Of a stretch of 64,000 nucleotides of DNA, positions 10,551-22,245 are shown one piece after another. Source of the DNA: Notospermus geniculatus (taxonomy: Eukaryota; Nemertea; Pilidiophora; Heteronemertea; Lineidae); NCBI GenBank assembly GCA_002633025.1, contig NMRB01000272.1, positions 202,493-266,492 on the forward strand. Direction: 5' to 3'. Every line of letters begins with the position of its first letter. Positions within the stretch are counted from its first letter, which is position 1. The notes beneath the pieces are model-generated. The model was not told the origin of the DNA. It searched no databases and saw only the letters and a program-made list of their open reading frames with translations. A program made the position numbers and the translations under genes.

Positions 10551-11073
10551 CCAGTCAAAGTTCATCAAATTTTCTCCAAACTACAGTTATAAACTAAGTA
10601 GTGGCACTTTTCCACCGTAAATAGTTTCCAGCCAAGATTTCTGCACCTGACCCTTGAAAAGTTGACTTTTGTGATGACTTTTATTCATTCCTCCTACCAA
10701 CAATGACCAACTCCTCTGTGAAGCACGAACAAATCAACGGTAGTGACACCATGCGGTGCAATTGTAACTACCAATGCTTTGATGAAATGACCCGTGGAGA
10801 TGTTTATATCCCTGTTTAAAAATAGACAGCCAATCATAAGCGAGCAAATCACCGGCTGCATGGTGTCACTACCGCCGATTTGTTCGTGCTTCACAGAGGA
10901 GTTGGAAGGAATGAATTAAAGTCATCACAAAGTCAACTTTTCAAGGGTCAGGTGCAGAAATCTTTGCTTGAAACTATTTACGGACATCTTAATTATTGGA
11001 AAAGTGCCACTAGTTAGTTATACCGGTAACTAAACTTGTGTAGTTTGGAGAAAATTTGATGAACTTCGACTGG
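10551..11073. mobile_element. Foldback element (arms ~200 bp) just downstream of coding exon 2
   Basis: The left end CCAGTCAAAGTTCATCAAAT and the right end (complement CCAGTCGAAGTTCATCAAAT) are inverted repeats. The arms remain complementary inward through AACTCCTCTGTGAAGCACGA (10709 side) and its mirror near 10885. Arm divergence is a few percent by eye. It is a non-autonomous foldback inside the presumed second intron. Confidence 0.75.
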
Positions 11074-11900
11074 ACGCAATGGTTCCTGGGCTCGCCGTCA
11101 GGCGAAAAATGGCGTAGCCAGCGAATTACTTTGTCGAACCAGCGAGTAGAATGCCTCATAGAGGATTTTTCAGGAATATGCATTTTTGTCTCCCATTGCG
11201 TGAACACGCCGTATTAGTTGTGCTTAGCGGTACTGTTTCCACGAAAGATCCGTAGTAAGTAATCAAATATGAATGGATACAATATCGCCGAAAATAACAC
11301 GAAAATTCGGGATTTTGTGGCGGTCGTCTGCTTTCTGCTTATAGGCCAAGCCGAAGTCGAATGTTCGCTTCACTGTCTATCACCCCGTGCACATAAGAAA
11401 TCACGCCTGTTCACAGCGTAATCGGCCATTGAATTGAATCAGCATAAGCCATTGTCAGAAATGCCACAATGTGGCTTAGTAACAGAGTTCTTTGTCTGCT
11501 TTGCCTAATTCATGCATAAGGGCCTACATGTAGTTCTCTATATCCAACCTCCAGTTCAGCATGTCGTTCGTCGTTCACGTGCTATTAGGTCTGTCTCATC
11601 AAAGAACGTTAGGGACGGACGGGAACCTAAATCAACGTCCATGGGCGCATAGTAGGGTAAATCTAATTGGCCTTTACATGTCACGTGAAGTCCACATATG
11701 GACACCTGCGTTCCAAGTTCTGAATGGAGGCGGGGCATATAACAATGATGTTTTTTGCACTGGATAATTGAATTCAATGGCAGTAGTACAATAAGTTAGA
11801 CGCGTACTGGAAATGGTCAATAAAGATCATTCCTTTGTCCGAAATTGAATTGATTATTTGGTAACATTCCCATGATTTGTGTGGGGGAACAGACAAGTAA

Positions 11901-12074
11901 TGCCCGCTGTACACGATCCCTCAAAGTTGGATGAAAAAAACTTGACCAAAAAAGATTGATCGTGTACGGCGGGAAATTGGATGAAATATTTTGCGTCAAT
12001 CAAAGATTGATGGAATAGAGCCGGTCCTATTTTTGAATGACGAATTGATAGAATTTGACCGTGTACGGCGGGCA
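11901..12074. mobile_element. 174 bp MITE with TGCCCGCTGTACACG ends
   Basis: The left TGCCCGCTGTACACGATC mirrors the right CGTGTACGGCGGGCA. An extra internal CGTGTACGGCGGG at ~11963 suggests a partial internal duplication. The flanking stretches 11074-11900 and 12075-12490 hold no supportable gene. Confidence 0.65.
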
Positions 12075-12491
12075 TGGATATCTATTGAACAATTAACCCT
12101 ATTGAACAATTAACCCTCCTGAATTAGACTTTCACCATGGAGAGAATTAGGATGTGTTTGTTCGCTGCTTCGACGCCCATCACCCCCACCAATGCTGCTT
12201 ACACCAGTGCGTCCACCTCTGTTGCCTCCAAGACTTGATGAAATTCTCACCAATCAACCAAATGGTCAATACGGCGGTACCCATCCCGGAGAAGGGTCAT
12301 CTCCTCCACGCCAACAATGACCCTATCATCCATTCTTCGACAGTCAGTTCACCTCGACAACGCGCTAAAACTATGTTGACCGATCATCGTCATAACTTTT
12401 TGTCACTCAGCCACAGTCACACAATTACACCTGTTTCGTTTGCATAATAACTACTCAGTTAATACAAAGACACTCAATGTGGTTAATACCA

Positions 12492-12613
12492 GGCCCCGTA
12501 TTCACAAAACTGTGCCAGGCTTAGTTGGTTACTAAAAATCACCAGATTGTACAGACCAATGTGCACCACTAGCAACCAACTAAGCTGGCAAGGTTTCATG
12601 AATGGACACAGGC
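12492..12613. mobile_element. Small foldback with GGCCCCGTATTCACAAAAC end
   Basis: The arms CAGGCTTAGTTGGTT and AACCAACTAAGCTGG are inverted around a short loop. The left tip GGCCCCGTATTCACAAAAC resembles the tips of the foldbacks at 25708, 50191 and 56621, but the right tip is degraded. From 12614 to 12960 there is no recognisable gene. Confidence 0.6.
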
Positions 12614-12960
12614 TTTTATCAATCACCGATCGCTCGTCTATATTAACTAGGCCTTTCGGTATCATCGTTTTCCCTTCATTGACAGTCAACCAACGCACTC
12701 TGTCAAAAAAGCTATTGTATAGGTGGGCTATTGTTTAGGTGGGCGTTTAGGTGTTGTTTAGGTGGGCGTTCCTAATGTGCCTTGGTGACCACCAATCAGA
12801 AGTAGGACCTTACATTTGTATTCATCACAGCAGCGCCGCCCTGGCGATAAATGCTCGTGTAACCAATGGCATCAAAGGTAACAAGATGACATTGTAAATG
12901 TCGTATGGTTCCCGATGTACAGGTTCTTCTACAAGACTGGTACACTGATAGAGATCAAGA

Positions 12961-13140
12961 TGATGATATGATATGATATACATGACATGACATGACAGGA
13001 CATGACATGATATATGACATGATATATGACATGATATATGACATGATATATGACTTGATATATGACATGATATATGACATGATATGATATGATATGATAT
13101 AACATGACATGACATGACATATGATATGATATATGACATG
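12961..13140. repeat. Microsatellite of ATATGACATG-type units
   Basis: Short units such as GATATATGACAT and GACATGACAT repeat without interruption. The minus strand is open in more than one frame only because the repeat lacks stops, so the resulting ISCHISYH-like peptides are not genes. Confidence 0.9.
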
Positions 13141-13173
13141 AACTTGATCTCATGCCAATAACTCATCCCATGG

Positions 13174-13580
13174 TTGACCTTGACCTTGACCTGGATATCT
13201 GATCATCAAGGTCATTGTATAAATCGAAATGGACATTCTCAGTAACCTAAGTATATCTGATATCATGCATCTAGCTCTATCACAGGCACAGATATTTCAG
13301 ATTATCAAGTTTGACCTTGACCTTGACCTCTGATTATCCAAGTCGTTGCATAATCGAAATCGGCATCATCAATAACCTAAGTATAGGTGATATCATGCCT
13401 CTATCTCTACCACAGGCAGAGATATTTCAAATTATCAAGTTTGACCTTGACCTTGACCTCTGATCATCGAGGTCGTTGCATAATCGAAATGGGCATCATC
13501 AATAACCAAAGTATGGGTGATATCATGCCTCTATCTCGACCACAGGCAGAGATATTTCAAATTATCAAGTTTGATATATC
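13174..13580. repeat. Three-copy ~130-137 bp tandem repeat rich in TGACCTTGACCT
   Basis: Copies start near 13174, 13311 and 13441 with the string TTGACCTTGACCTTGACCT, followed by a shared body (TAATCGAAAT, then GATATCATGCMTCTA, then CAGATATTTCA, then ATTATCAAGTTTGA). The last copy ends close to the single N at 13600. The TGACCT direct repeats match nuclear-receptor half-sites in sequence; function is unknown. A related but longer unit occurs at 18.2-18.9 kb. Confidence 0.85.
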
Positions 13581-13600
13581 AAAATCTCATGATATTTCAN

Positions 13601-14088
13601 TTTTTGGGCCTGTGAATGACTTGGATTATAGCCGACAAATACTTTTTTCGTTGACGGGATTTCAGTGCTGCTGTGGAATTTTCCCATAGATCCTAATCCA
13701 TAATGCCATGGCTACGCAGGCTGCCGCTAGGCTGCCGTAGGTAGCCTAGCGGTAGCCATTTATTTCGGATGGAGGGATGCATCCCTCTGTTCCGAAACAA
13801 ACGTTCTTTGATAATTCTTTCAGCTGGCACTCTTCTACATTCCGGATCCACATTTCAGCTGGAGAAGGGGGATCATGTAGGCCTAAACCTGCATCTCCAC
13901 TCCAGAATTCTCAACTCCTAAGAGTACGTTTTCCCCCTTGCATCGCTCGCCCAGAAAGCTCTGGGTTTGTTTTCTGTTGCACAACATTCTTTAGGTAGTG
14001 TAGTGTGTACACTATGTACATACCTAACAGACAGTGGTTGAACCCTGTCAGAATCCCTGGTCAATAATAGAAAGGGTGTCTCTGACTG
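13601..14088. other. No recognisable feature
   Basis: Following the single N at 13600 there is mixed-composition DNA with a GCTGCCGTAGGTAGCCTAGC-type short inverted repeat near 13722-13752. I see no gene with support. Confidence 0.4.
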
Positions 14089-14108
14089 TTGACAGCGAAG
14101 GTTTTCTC

Positions 14109-14475
14109 TTCCAGTACTCTGGCTTCCTCTTGCTGTACATTAAATTTGCCTGCTATTCCAGAATCTGCGCACACAATACAACTGCTGATACATTACGATG
14201 ACGGTATAGCATTTTACAGGGAGAGAGTGGTCTCAATGAAATGGCCTCACGAAATATCCGAACTCATTAAGCCATGCACAGCGTTGTGTTATTACGCTTC
14301 GTATAACACATACTGTTCGAGTTTGGACCCATTGGAGACTCATTCTGCAGATGTCAGAGCTTGCAGTGTCACCGATGAAGTTCTTTGTTTGGGGCAATTG
14401 AGGCTACATGTACGTCTGCATCTCTGGTACATGTACGAAGGCCATTTTAATTCACTGGAGCATCTTAAAAAATAA
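14109..14475 (+). CDS. Unassigned open frame, possible terminal exon (low support)
   Basis: After a splice-acceptor-like TTTTCTCTTCCAG (ending ~14114) the frame stays open for about 120 codons to TAA at 14473-14475. It includes LLIHYDDGIAFYRERVVSMK and a cysteine/tyrosine-rich middle. I do not recognise the protein. Composition is more protein-like than the surrounding repeats, but 120 open codons can occur by chance and there is no partner exon. It does not resemble the C-terminal part of the metallopeptidase family as I know it. Confidence 0.2.
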
Positions 14476-17034
14476 CACATGTCCGCAAAATTCGGTACGT
14501 TCAATATTTTTTCTGATGAAATTTAGGGACGGTTGGGAATTTTAGGTACTGGTGTCAGGGTTATCTAGAATTTCAGATGGGCACACAGTGTTGTCGCTAA
14601 GGAATCGGACAGACGGGTCTTGAAGTATTTCAGCCGGCGGCGTGCGTAGCTGCCGGTGGCGCGCGTAGCTCCCCGCTCCCTCCACTTAGAAAAATGTTCA
14701 ATTCACGTGACCCTAGATGCGATTTCCTGGCATTTCAGACCCCCGAAAACTAGTTCCGAACGCCTCCCAATGCGGCCGAAAACTGCTGTAAAACTTTGTG
14801 CCAACACCGGGGATGAGAGCGACCTCGGAGGGAAATAGCGGAAGACGGACAAAGGCCGGCTCAAGGAGCGCGCAGCGCGACCGGGGGGAGACTGGGGAGG
14901 GTGAAAACTGGAGGGTAAAAGACCCAATTTCCCAGCATCTGCGATCAAAAATCGAACTGAGCGGCGGCCAAATGTTAGTCACTTTAGTGGCACGAATAGT
15001 GACGGAAATTGCCGATCGATTGGCCGAGTGTTTGACGTTAGAGGCTGTGCCAAATATAGTCACAGTTACATGTACGCTACTATTCCATTCATCACTGTTC
15101 ACGACTGGAGTTGATTGACCAATCAGAAAGTAGGGCGCGAAGAGACGTTAATACATAATGTAGATTGCACATAAATTATTGATTTTCGTTTTGAAGTGGA
15201 GTCCCATGTAGACTGTGGCCGGCGTGGCTGTCGAAGGGAGAGCGCGCGTGTTCCTGCGCTCATGGCGATTTTGTCAGTTAGAGGGCGATAATTACATACA
15301 CTGAACAGGTTCCAAAGAAGTCGTGAAGGGTTAGGCGACCACGTTTTGGCGGCGGCTGCCCGCTCATCATGATGCCTTGTCGAAATCGGAATGACTAGTG
15401 GGAAGCGAGCAGTGGTAGGGCGCGGCATTGAGAACACGTGAAGGCGAATTGCGACTTGTAATTCTCCCGTTATTGGCTTTACTTCATCAAATAAGTAAGA
15501 ATGAACATTGCACAAATGACGGTATGACAGGGGGAAAACGGGAAACCTAGTTTCTGAAATGTTTCTTTGATTTGCCAGATTTTCTCAGCCGGGCAGGCAA
15601 GTCTTTCCAGGCGGGCTTTTCGCCCGGTTCCCAGCTGTTAGCTACAACACTGGGCACAGTGCAAACTTTGTAAAACTTTAACCTTGATTGAAAAGGGCAC
15701 TCTTCATTCGCGACATTTCTACTAACGGAATTTAAGAAGCTTTGTCAGTTAAAAAGGTCTCTATCCAATTTAAGCCAGTTTCTAAGGTGATATGACCAAA
15801 AGGGACCGTGACAGAGGGTCTAGGGGGGTACTAAAACCTAAAAAAATAACTTTTTTAGGGGCACGGCACCCTAGGGGGTTAAAAAAGGGCACAGCGGCGC
15901 CCCCTTTTAGCAGCACCTCTCTAAAATGACCTAGATATAACCCTGAGTCTGTATTTTTATGGCTCTTCCCCCAACTGGCTGTGTCTTGGGCAGTGAATTA
16001 CTGCACTTTATACTTCATTTCTACTTCATGATTGTATGTCATGTTTCATTGATTTACTCTGATAATTACAGACGTGGACATGTTAGGGAAGTTTCATTGA
16101 TTCAACATGTTCAATAAAATCCATGCATACTGCTCAAATTCGATTTTTACAGCAGCAAGAGAGTTTGACTTGATCCAATATTCAGGCCTCTCAATTACCT
16201 CAGATTCAGATACTCTGCACCCTCTATTTCAGGCAATAATTTGGGCGCACCTTCTTCTGCCTAATTTGGGTTCCAATAATCGTGATTTCGTGCTATAAAT
16301 TTTGCATTTTAAATCTAATTTCCAGTTTGACATGTTTGAAGTGGCTGCAAAAACAGTGCAAAGATTGTTGGTGTTTTTTTGCAGACAGTCGTGACAGTAA
16401 CCTTATTTCATTAGCTTGGATCATTCGTGGTTGTCATGGTGATTTGTTTCTGTACCGTATCCTGCCTGGTGATGACCTCGAAGTAGTCAATGACTGTTCT
16501 AATAGTGTAACTGAGCAATGGAAAACACAGGATAAGCCGGTGGACACTACAAACGTTTATCGCATTCCAATTGTCGCGTCCATTTCTTGCAAGCAATGAT
16601 GGGACGTCAACAACGTGATGACCGTGACACATACGCGAGTCAAACTGATGAAAAGTCCTTTTGCCGCCATGCATGTGGCATGGTTCAAGTGAGGGCTTTC
16701 CCAATTTTACGTCATAAAAAGGAATCCCCCTCCATTATGCATCCCAAAAATTCAATCCCCCTCCATTATGCATCCCAAAAATTCTACAGGTTTCTACAGG
16801 TTAGGAAACAGGGTTTGGTGACCTGTAGCTTAAAAAATCATCACTTTTATTCGCCAATTGGCGACCTGAGCTTGTGGTCATCTCGCCAAAGTCCAATTTC
16901 TTGTCGCCAATGGCGAGTAAAAATGCTACTTTTCGAGCACTGTTAACAGCGAAACTATTCCAAACCTTGGCATTTTGTCTCTCAGCCTCTTCTGGTCTCT
17001 CAGCAATGCGAGCGGCAAGTTAAGAATGAAAACA
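14476..17034. other. Gene-free stretch; one repeat fragment at 15815-15925
   Basis: A more GC-rich patch at ~14630-15120 carries no gene I can support. At 15815-15925 the strings CTAGGGGGTTAAAAAAGGGC and GGCACGGCACCC resemble, in reverse, 37975-38055, so this is a dispersed repeat. At 16845-16925 TTCGCCAATTGGCGA and TCGCCAATGGCGAG words echo the CAGGG-ended family. The open frame at 16384-16599 after a TTTTTTTGCAG tract was considered and left unassigned. Confidence 0.4.
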
Positions 17035-17086
17035 NATACCTGATGAAACTTATAGGAGATGGTTGATTCAGGCTTCTAATTCATTA

Positions 17087-18162
17087 TGACCTCCACACAC
17101 TCTCGGAGTGTGGAGGTCATATTGTTTTCACAGGGTTTCTTTCTATGTGTCTCCCCAATTTTCATTTTATTGAGCTAGCCTCGAAAACCGCTGATCGTAC
17201 CAACCTGAAACTTTCACCAGGTCTGCAGTGGGGAATTATCTAGAGACGAGATTAGCGATTTTGGAATTTGTTAGGCGGTTTCCGAGTTTTGGGGCATTTT
17301 AGGCGAAAAATTCCCTAATTTATTCAGCGGGATGACGTCAGTAATTTATTCCGTTGCTATGACGTCGCGTCGTATTGCTCAACAACGATCGTGGCGACGT
17401 CGAGATCACGACGTGATCACGCGTGTTTGTACTGTTGCTTGGGGCTGGCGTGCTGGTCAGATGAATCGCCGAAAACAGTAAAATCTGGGCCTATGCCAAA
17501 AACGCCAAGGGCATGAAGGGCAGTAGGATGTAGGCCTACATCAAATACCGGTAGGCCTACGGCCATCTCGCTCGCTATTCGTTGGCGGGCTCCGATTTTT
17601 GTTCTCGTTTTCCTGTCATGTGGTCATGGGCGCCATTTTCGTTCCTTCTGATTCACGCTTGCGCATTTTCTGGCTGACGTCATCACATAAATTATCCCGG
17701 GAGCACCGATGTCACGCACCCGATGCATGTTCCAGGACATGCAGGAACAGCCATCTGGCCCATCAGCGATCAAAAATGTAAACACAGACTGTGCAGCACG
17801 GCATGTATCCGTGCATGGCGGCATGCATGTAGCGTTACATGTAGGTGCTCGCGTCAGTTTCCGACGGGTGGCGGCTTCACTTCAGCCACAGCATATTCAG
17901 TCGCAGTATCATTGAACTTGACGCAACGACTCAAGGATGGCGAAACGTGACGTGTTGAGTCTTCTTCTCGCTGGCATGTCTGCGGCGTGGTGGGCCGTGG
18001 AGTTAGGCCTACACACCACGGTGATTGGTCAGCATCATGGCATGCATGGCGGCGTGCATGTCACGTGTTTGCGTCAGTGAGTGATGGGTCGGCTTGGATT
18101 AAATTTCAGCATGAAGATGATGATGAAGTTCACCTCTACTCGGCGTCAATGTGGAGGTCATC
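17087..18162. mobile_element. ~1.08 kb insertion with ATGACCTCCACAC ends, inside a satellite unit
   Basis: The left end is a hairpin (ATGACCTCCACAC ... GTGTGGAGGTCAT, 17087-17117) and the right end near 18150-18163 repeats GTGGAGGTCAT. The flanks belong together: CAGGCTTCTAATTC before it and TTTTCTCCTGAA after it are contiguous in the intact tandem units at ~18461 and ~18735, so the DNA between is an insertion. The internal part is GC-richer, with no recognised protein. The exact right boundary is uncertain by ~40 bases. Confidence 0.65.
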
Positions 18163-18164
18163 AA

Positions 18165-18960
18165 ATTCGCGAATTCAGCGAATTTACAATTCTAGTTTTC
18201 TCCTGAAACCCCAAGGAGATATGCGCTGTAGAACTGTCTAACCTTGACCTTGACCTCTAACCTTCAAGGTCATTGCGTAATCTGAAAGCTCATCCTTGAT
18301 AACCTAGGTGTAGATGAAGTTTTTAGGCTTCCACCATCACCATGCAGGTTCTGTCTCATGTTATTTGTGACGGTTGACTGTGACCTTGACCTCTGACCTT
18401 GAGAAGTATTGCGTAACTGGAACAGGATCCCTGATATAAGCCTATCGGGGATGGTTAATTCAGGCTTCTAATTCGTTTTCTCCTGAAATTCCGAGGAGAT
18501 TTACGCTTTAGAACTGTTTGACCTTGACCTCTGACCTTCAAGGTCATTGCGTAATCTGAAAGCTCATCCTTGATAACCTAGGTGTAGATGAAGTTTTTAG
18601 GCTTCCACCATCACCATGCAGGTTCTGTCTCATGTTATTTGTGATGGTTGACTGTGACCTTGACCTCTGACCTTGAGAAGTATTGCGTAACTGGAACAGG
18701 ATCCCTGATATAAGCCTATCGGGGATGGTTAATTCAGGCTTCTAATTCGTTTTCTCCTGAAATTCCGAGGAGATTTGCGCTTTAGAACTGTTTGACCTTG
18801 ACCTTGACCTCTGACCTTCAAGGTCATTGCGTAATCTGAAAGCGCATCCTTGATAACCTAGGTATAGGTGAAGGTTTTAGGCTTCTACCATCACGAGATT
18901 CTGACTTACGTCATGTTATCAAATTTGAATATCAAATCTCACCATGATATCAGCAAATAT
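18165..18960. repeat. Tandem array of ~274-280 bp units rich in TGACCT/TCAAGGTCA
   Basis: The landmark CCTTCAAGGTCATTGCGTAA occurs at 18261, 18535 and 18815, giving unit lengths of 274 and 280. A diverged partial unit lies at ~17037-17085, before the insertion. Each unit holds TGACCTTGACCTCTGACCTT next to the oppositely oriented TCAAGGTCA. Units are nearly identical by eye, implying recent amplification or homogenisation. Confidence 0.85.
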
Positions 18961-19082
18961 CATGCGACCGAGCAGGTGCAAACTGAAAATTTCAGTTGCA
19001 ATAACATCCGTGGATGAGCTATGATGTTGTGATACCAGTTTCAAGTTGCTTACTGTGGCAGATTTCCCGATATGTCAAAATA

Positions 19083-19530
19083 TCAAATTTGATATATCAA
19101 TATCATTATGATGCTGACACTGGACAATAAATTCGTTGATGCCAGTATCTTGCCAAGGGTCATAAACATAGGGAAGGAACTTGTTACCAGTGCTCTAGCT
19201 GGCCTCGGAGACAAGTTATTCAAGAAACAAAAGTGTGACAGACAAAATCTCAACTTTTGATATATCAATTTCACCATGAACCAGGTATCGGAGACCTGAA
19301 ATTTTCATTCCATCTTGTAGCTCAGGTCATGTTACCTGGGGATAGGTCACATCAGGTCTGTAGCTCTTGCAGGAACAAAGTTACAGGTGTGACAGCTAGA
19401 CTGAACAGACAGACAGACAGACAGACACACACACACCTACACACACACACACACACAGACAGATACACACACACACAGACAGACACCACAACCAAACACA
19501 ATATGGTTTCCGATCTTGAGATCGGAAACC
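19083..19530 (+). mobile_element. Copy A of a repeat ending in a GGTTTCCGATC hairpin and (CA)n
   Basis: The order is: TGATATATCAATTTCACCATG at ~19258; CAGGTCATGTTACCTGGGGA; AACAAAGTTACAGGTGTGAC; then (CAGA)n/(CA)n; then a hairpin GGTTTCCGATC / GATCGGAAACC at ~19504-19532. Inverted copies occur at ~50545-50795 and ~51607-51918. A terminal hairpin recalls rolling-circle (Helitron) elements, but I do not see a clean CTRR end, so the class is unassigned. Confidence 0.7.
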
Positions 19531-19926
19531 ATAATAAAAGGCAATGTTACTTCGGATGTTTGGAACACCTTTGGGTCTTTCCATGGATTGTCAGAAAAAG
19601 AATGGCGACGAGTGTGATAAACAGTGACCAGTGGGAGTGATTCACGCTTCTAAAACAAGTATTTGGGGCACGTTTTTGTTAGAAATGCGAGGAGCGTGAT
19701 GAACTCAACTGCGCTTCTCAACCGTAATTAACGGGCACTATGTGGCGCAAGCGCGATCGTGCCGATCAAACGGCAAGGCCTCTGGTGACATGTGTTCACA
19801 TTTTTTTTCGGGCTAGTCTTCAAAAATGGGATGTTTTTTAAATGTCAACATTCCCAGCAGGAGACAATCCCTTTCATCACACAATGCAAGTATTGTTTTT
19901 TGAAGTTGCCAACTGGTTGTTATAAT

Positions 19927-20077
19927 GGGGAGGTTTCGAAATCAAACGATAAACGTAAACGTTAACGACAACTTTATTTTTGTACCGAAAATGCAATTCA
20001 AAATCTGGTCAATGTGTAGTATGAAAAATAACGTTGTCGTAAAGTTTTGGTTTATCGTTTGATTTCGAAACCTCCCC
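19927..20077. mobile_element. 151 bp foldback MITE, TIR GGGGAGGTTTCGAAATCAAA
   Basis: GGGGAGGTTTCGAAATCAAA at 19927 mirrors TTTGATTTCGAAACCTCCCC ending at 20077, with complementarity continuing through CGATAAAC and AACGACAACTTTA / GTTGTCGTAAAG. No target duplication is evident. Confidence 0.8.
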
Positions 20078-20089
20078 ACTGTCAGCAGT

Positions 20090-20503
20090 TCCCCTGACAT
20101 TCCTTTTAATACACTAGCGCAACTCAAGTCGCCTCCAAAGAACCAGTCAATTTCAGTGAAGGAAATCCATTTAGGTAGCTTCTTTTCACAATCAAATGCA
20201 AAAAATCTTGTTGAACGATCAAAGTACCGTAGTTGCAATAGCTGATCAATACAGCGTGCCAGCCGCTGGGCTTGCTTGATAGATGAATGTGTGGTTACAG
20301 GGGCTGATGACAACAGCTGGCAGACATCTGCTTGTACCAATTGATTGGAGAGTGTTTTGGTTGATATTTTGCCAGACAATGAAGAAAAATGCGCTGTGTT
20401 GAGTGTCCTTCTGTGCTCTGTATGTATAGTCAACATACGATCCTGATCAGGCTGACTGGGCCAATCATTCCGATCCTTGTGATCGGCTGATCATACATGT
20501 AGC
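20090..20503 (-). CDS. Unassigned protein-like minus-strand open frame (possible exon or gene relic)
   Basis: Reading the minus strand from about 20500 down to 20090, the frame is open for ~135 codons before it runs into the foldback MITE. It includes QAQRLARCIDQLLQLRYF, then KLPKWISFTEIDWFFGGDL. The residue mix resembles a folded protein rather than repeat translation, and the frame keeps running into the MITE, suggesting that the MITE clipped or abuts an old exon. I do not recognise the family. It could be an exon of a minus-strand gene, a captured fragment or a chance frame. Confidence 0.25.
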
Positions 20504-20640
20504 TGATCAAAAGCTAAAAAGGCCCATCATGTACCGATCCAGGCTGATCAGACTGATCGTACCGATCCAAGCTGATCAGACCATCCAGCATTGTTACATT
20601 TCATGTCAAGAGAAAATGGAATTTGAAAGAGGAAAGCGCA

Positions 20641-20866
20641 TTAACCCATTAACTGTGTACATGTAATTAATTTTTGAACAAAAATTTCTTTCTGGGAAAA
20701 AAAATTGCCAAAAAAAGTATTTGACACATAAGGTTCAGGACGTGATATAACGTCCTACGCAATGTGATGCGCCATTTCCTTGCAGGGTGAGATCCTCGGG
20801 TGTTTTCGGGGGTTCCCCGGATTTTGTGATGACGTAATATGACGTCCTACCCAGTTAACGGGTTAA
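20641..20866. mobile_element. 226 bp inverted-repeat element with TTAACCCRTTAACTG ends
   Basis: The left TTAACCCATTAACTG mirrors the right CAGTTAACGGGTTAA. Internal GGACGTNATATNACGTC-like palindromes occur, and a related word (GGACGTCATATTACGTCA) occurs at ~49660. It is a likely MITE. The region 20867-21960 that follows shows no gene. Confidence 0.6.
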
Positions 20867-21976
20867 AATAAGTTAACAATTCAGTTTCATCTGGCCTCAT
20901 CAAGCATTTTGACAAGTGGGATTGTTTGATAAAAATCATGACACCGTTATGCACTAATGATGGCCTACACCATGTGCAAGCTGGAAGACGGCATCAAGTG
21001 AAATCACTGGTCAGGTCGCAAAAATGAAAATGTGTGCGCTCATCGTGGCATCTGCGTGCAGTGAATCGTAACTCGAGTCAGGTCGAGTGTGAGTGGATTA
21101 CGCCCGTCGGGATGGTACAGAAGTTGGACATGTTCAACTCTTGCAATTCGTGATCTTTTTGATCAGCGACTGATGCCAATTGCCGCAACTACATGTACAT
21201 GTAGGTGCGACGTATAACTGACAGTCATGTCATGCCATATCGGCGACTGATTTTTTCCACAGAACGTGGCTCAGATACAAAGTGCATGATCTGGAAAAGT
21301 TGGTCGCCGCCTGTATTTGTGCCGTTGGAAGGTTGACCTGACGTCAGCATTAGGATTCTTGGATTGTTCTCACCATGATTTTCTACCCTAATTGCCATAG
21401 AGATGTTAAAACTAGGCCGTGCCATGGGATTCTAATTTGCCAGTGATTTCCAACTGACAAGAATCAGATACAAATCCTCAGGAGAAATAAATGAGGAATA
21501 ATCAGAAGGGAAATTTTACCATTAAAAAATTAGAGTACTCGTCCCATTTCAACAATATTGCTGTTTTGTAACGTGATTGATGGAGTGATTACAACAATTG
21601 AAATCAGTGTGGTAAAAAACTATGTAGAGGCTTATGGTGAAGATCTGTTGTTGGGCAATGAAGTTAGAATTTGGCGCAAGTAGAGTAATTTTAGTAGGAT
21701 GAAAATAGAGGATAATAATTGCGTCACTTCCGGCGCAAGTTTTTTTTAATAATCTTTATTATAATCAAGGTAATCAGTTACAGAGCGTTTATTTATAAGG
21801 GGATACAAAAAGAGCAAACAATGCTTAACCCATGTACTCCCACATCAAAAATACATGTACATTACATAATTAAGACAGAACAGAGACAGGGTGAAAGAAA
21901 AGGCCAAGAAAAAAAACTTATTAGAGAACTCAAAGTAAAAATTTGTTGTCCACACAAAACGCCGCGCACGTGCTTG

Positions 21977-22170
21977 AGATTTTAAGGAGCACAGTATTGC
22001 CACTTTTTCTCGACAGCCGGCGCCACCGCACCACTCTCCAACCCAAGAGTCTGACTACGTCTCGGCGAATGACCCGATTTACTGTGTACATTTTGTAATG
22101 CATTTTTGTAGTTCGTCTTACTGCCGCTAGGTGTCTCCCTCTACGTTGGCAGTCAAATGACGCATTTGAG
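21977..22170. repeat. Dispersed ~190 bp repeat (inverted copy at ~30855-31045)
   Basis: Strings such as CACTTTTTCTCGACAGCCG, TGTACATTTTGTAATGCATT and TTGTAGTTCGTCTTACTGCC have their complements in the same order near 30855-31045. The shared block marks a mobile repeat. Confidence 0.7.
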
Positions 22171-22245
22171 ATCCAATACCCTGCGGACAACAAACTTTTC
22201 AACTGATTTAAAAAGATATATTCTGGCGCAAGGTGTCATAACTAA

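Noticed and set aside
12825-13166. Minus-strand ISCHISYH-type ORF
   Set aside because: Product of the ATATGACATG microsatellite.
16384-16599. Possible exon after a TTTTTTTGCAG tract
   Set aside because: Open for ~70 codons but no recognisable family, no donor and a plausible chance frame.
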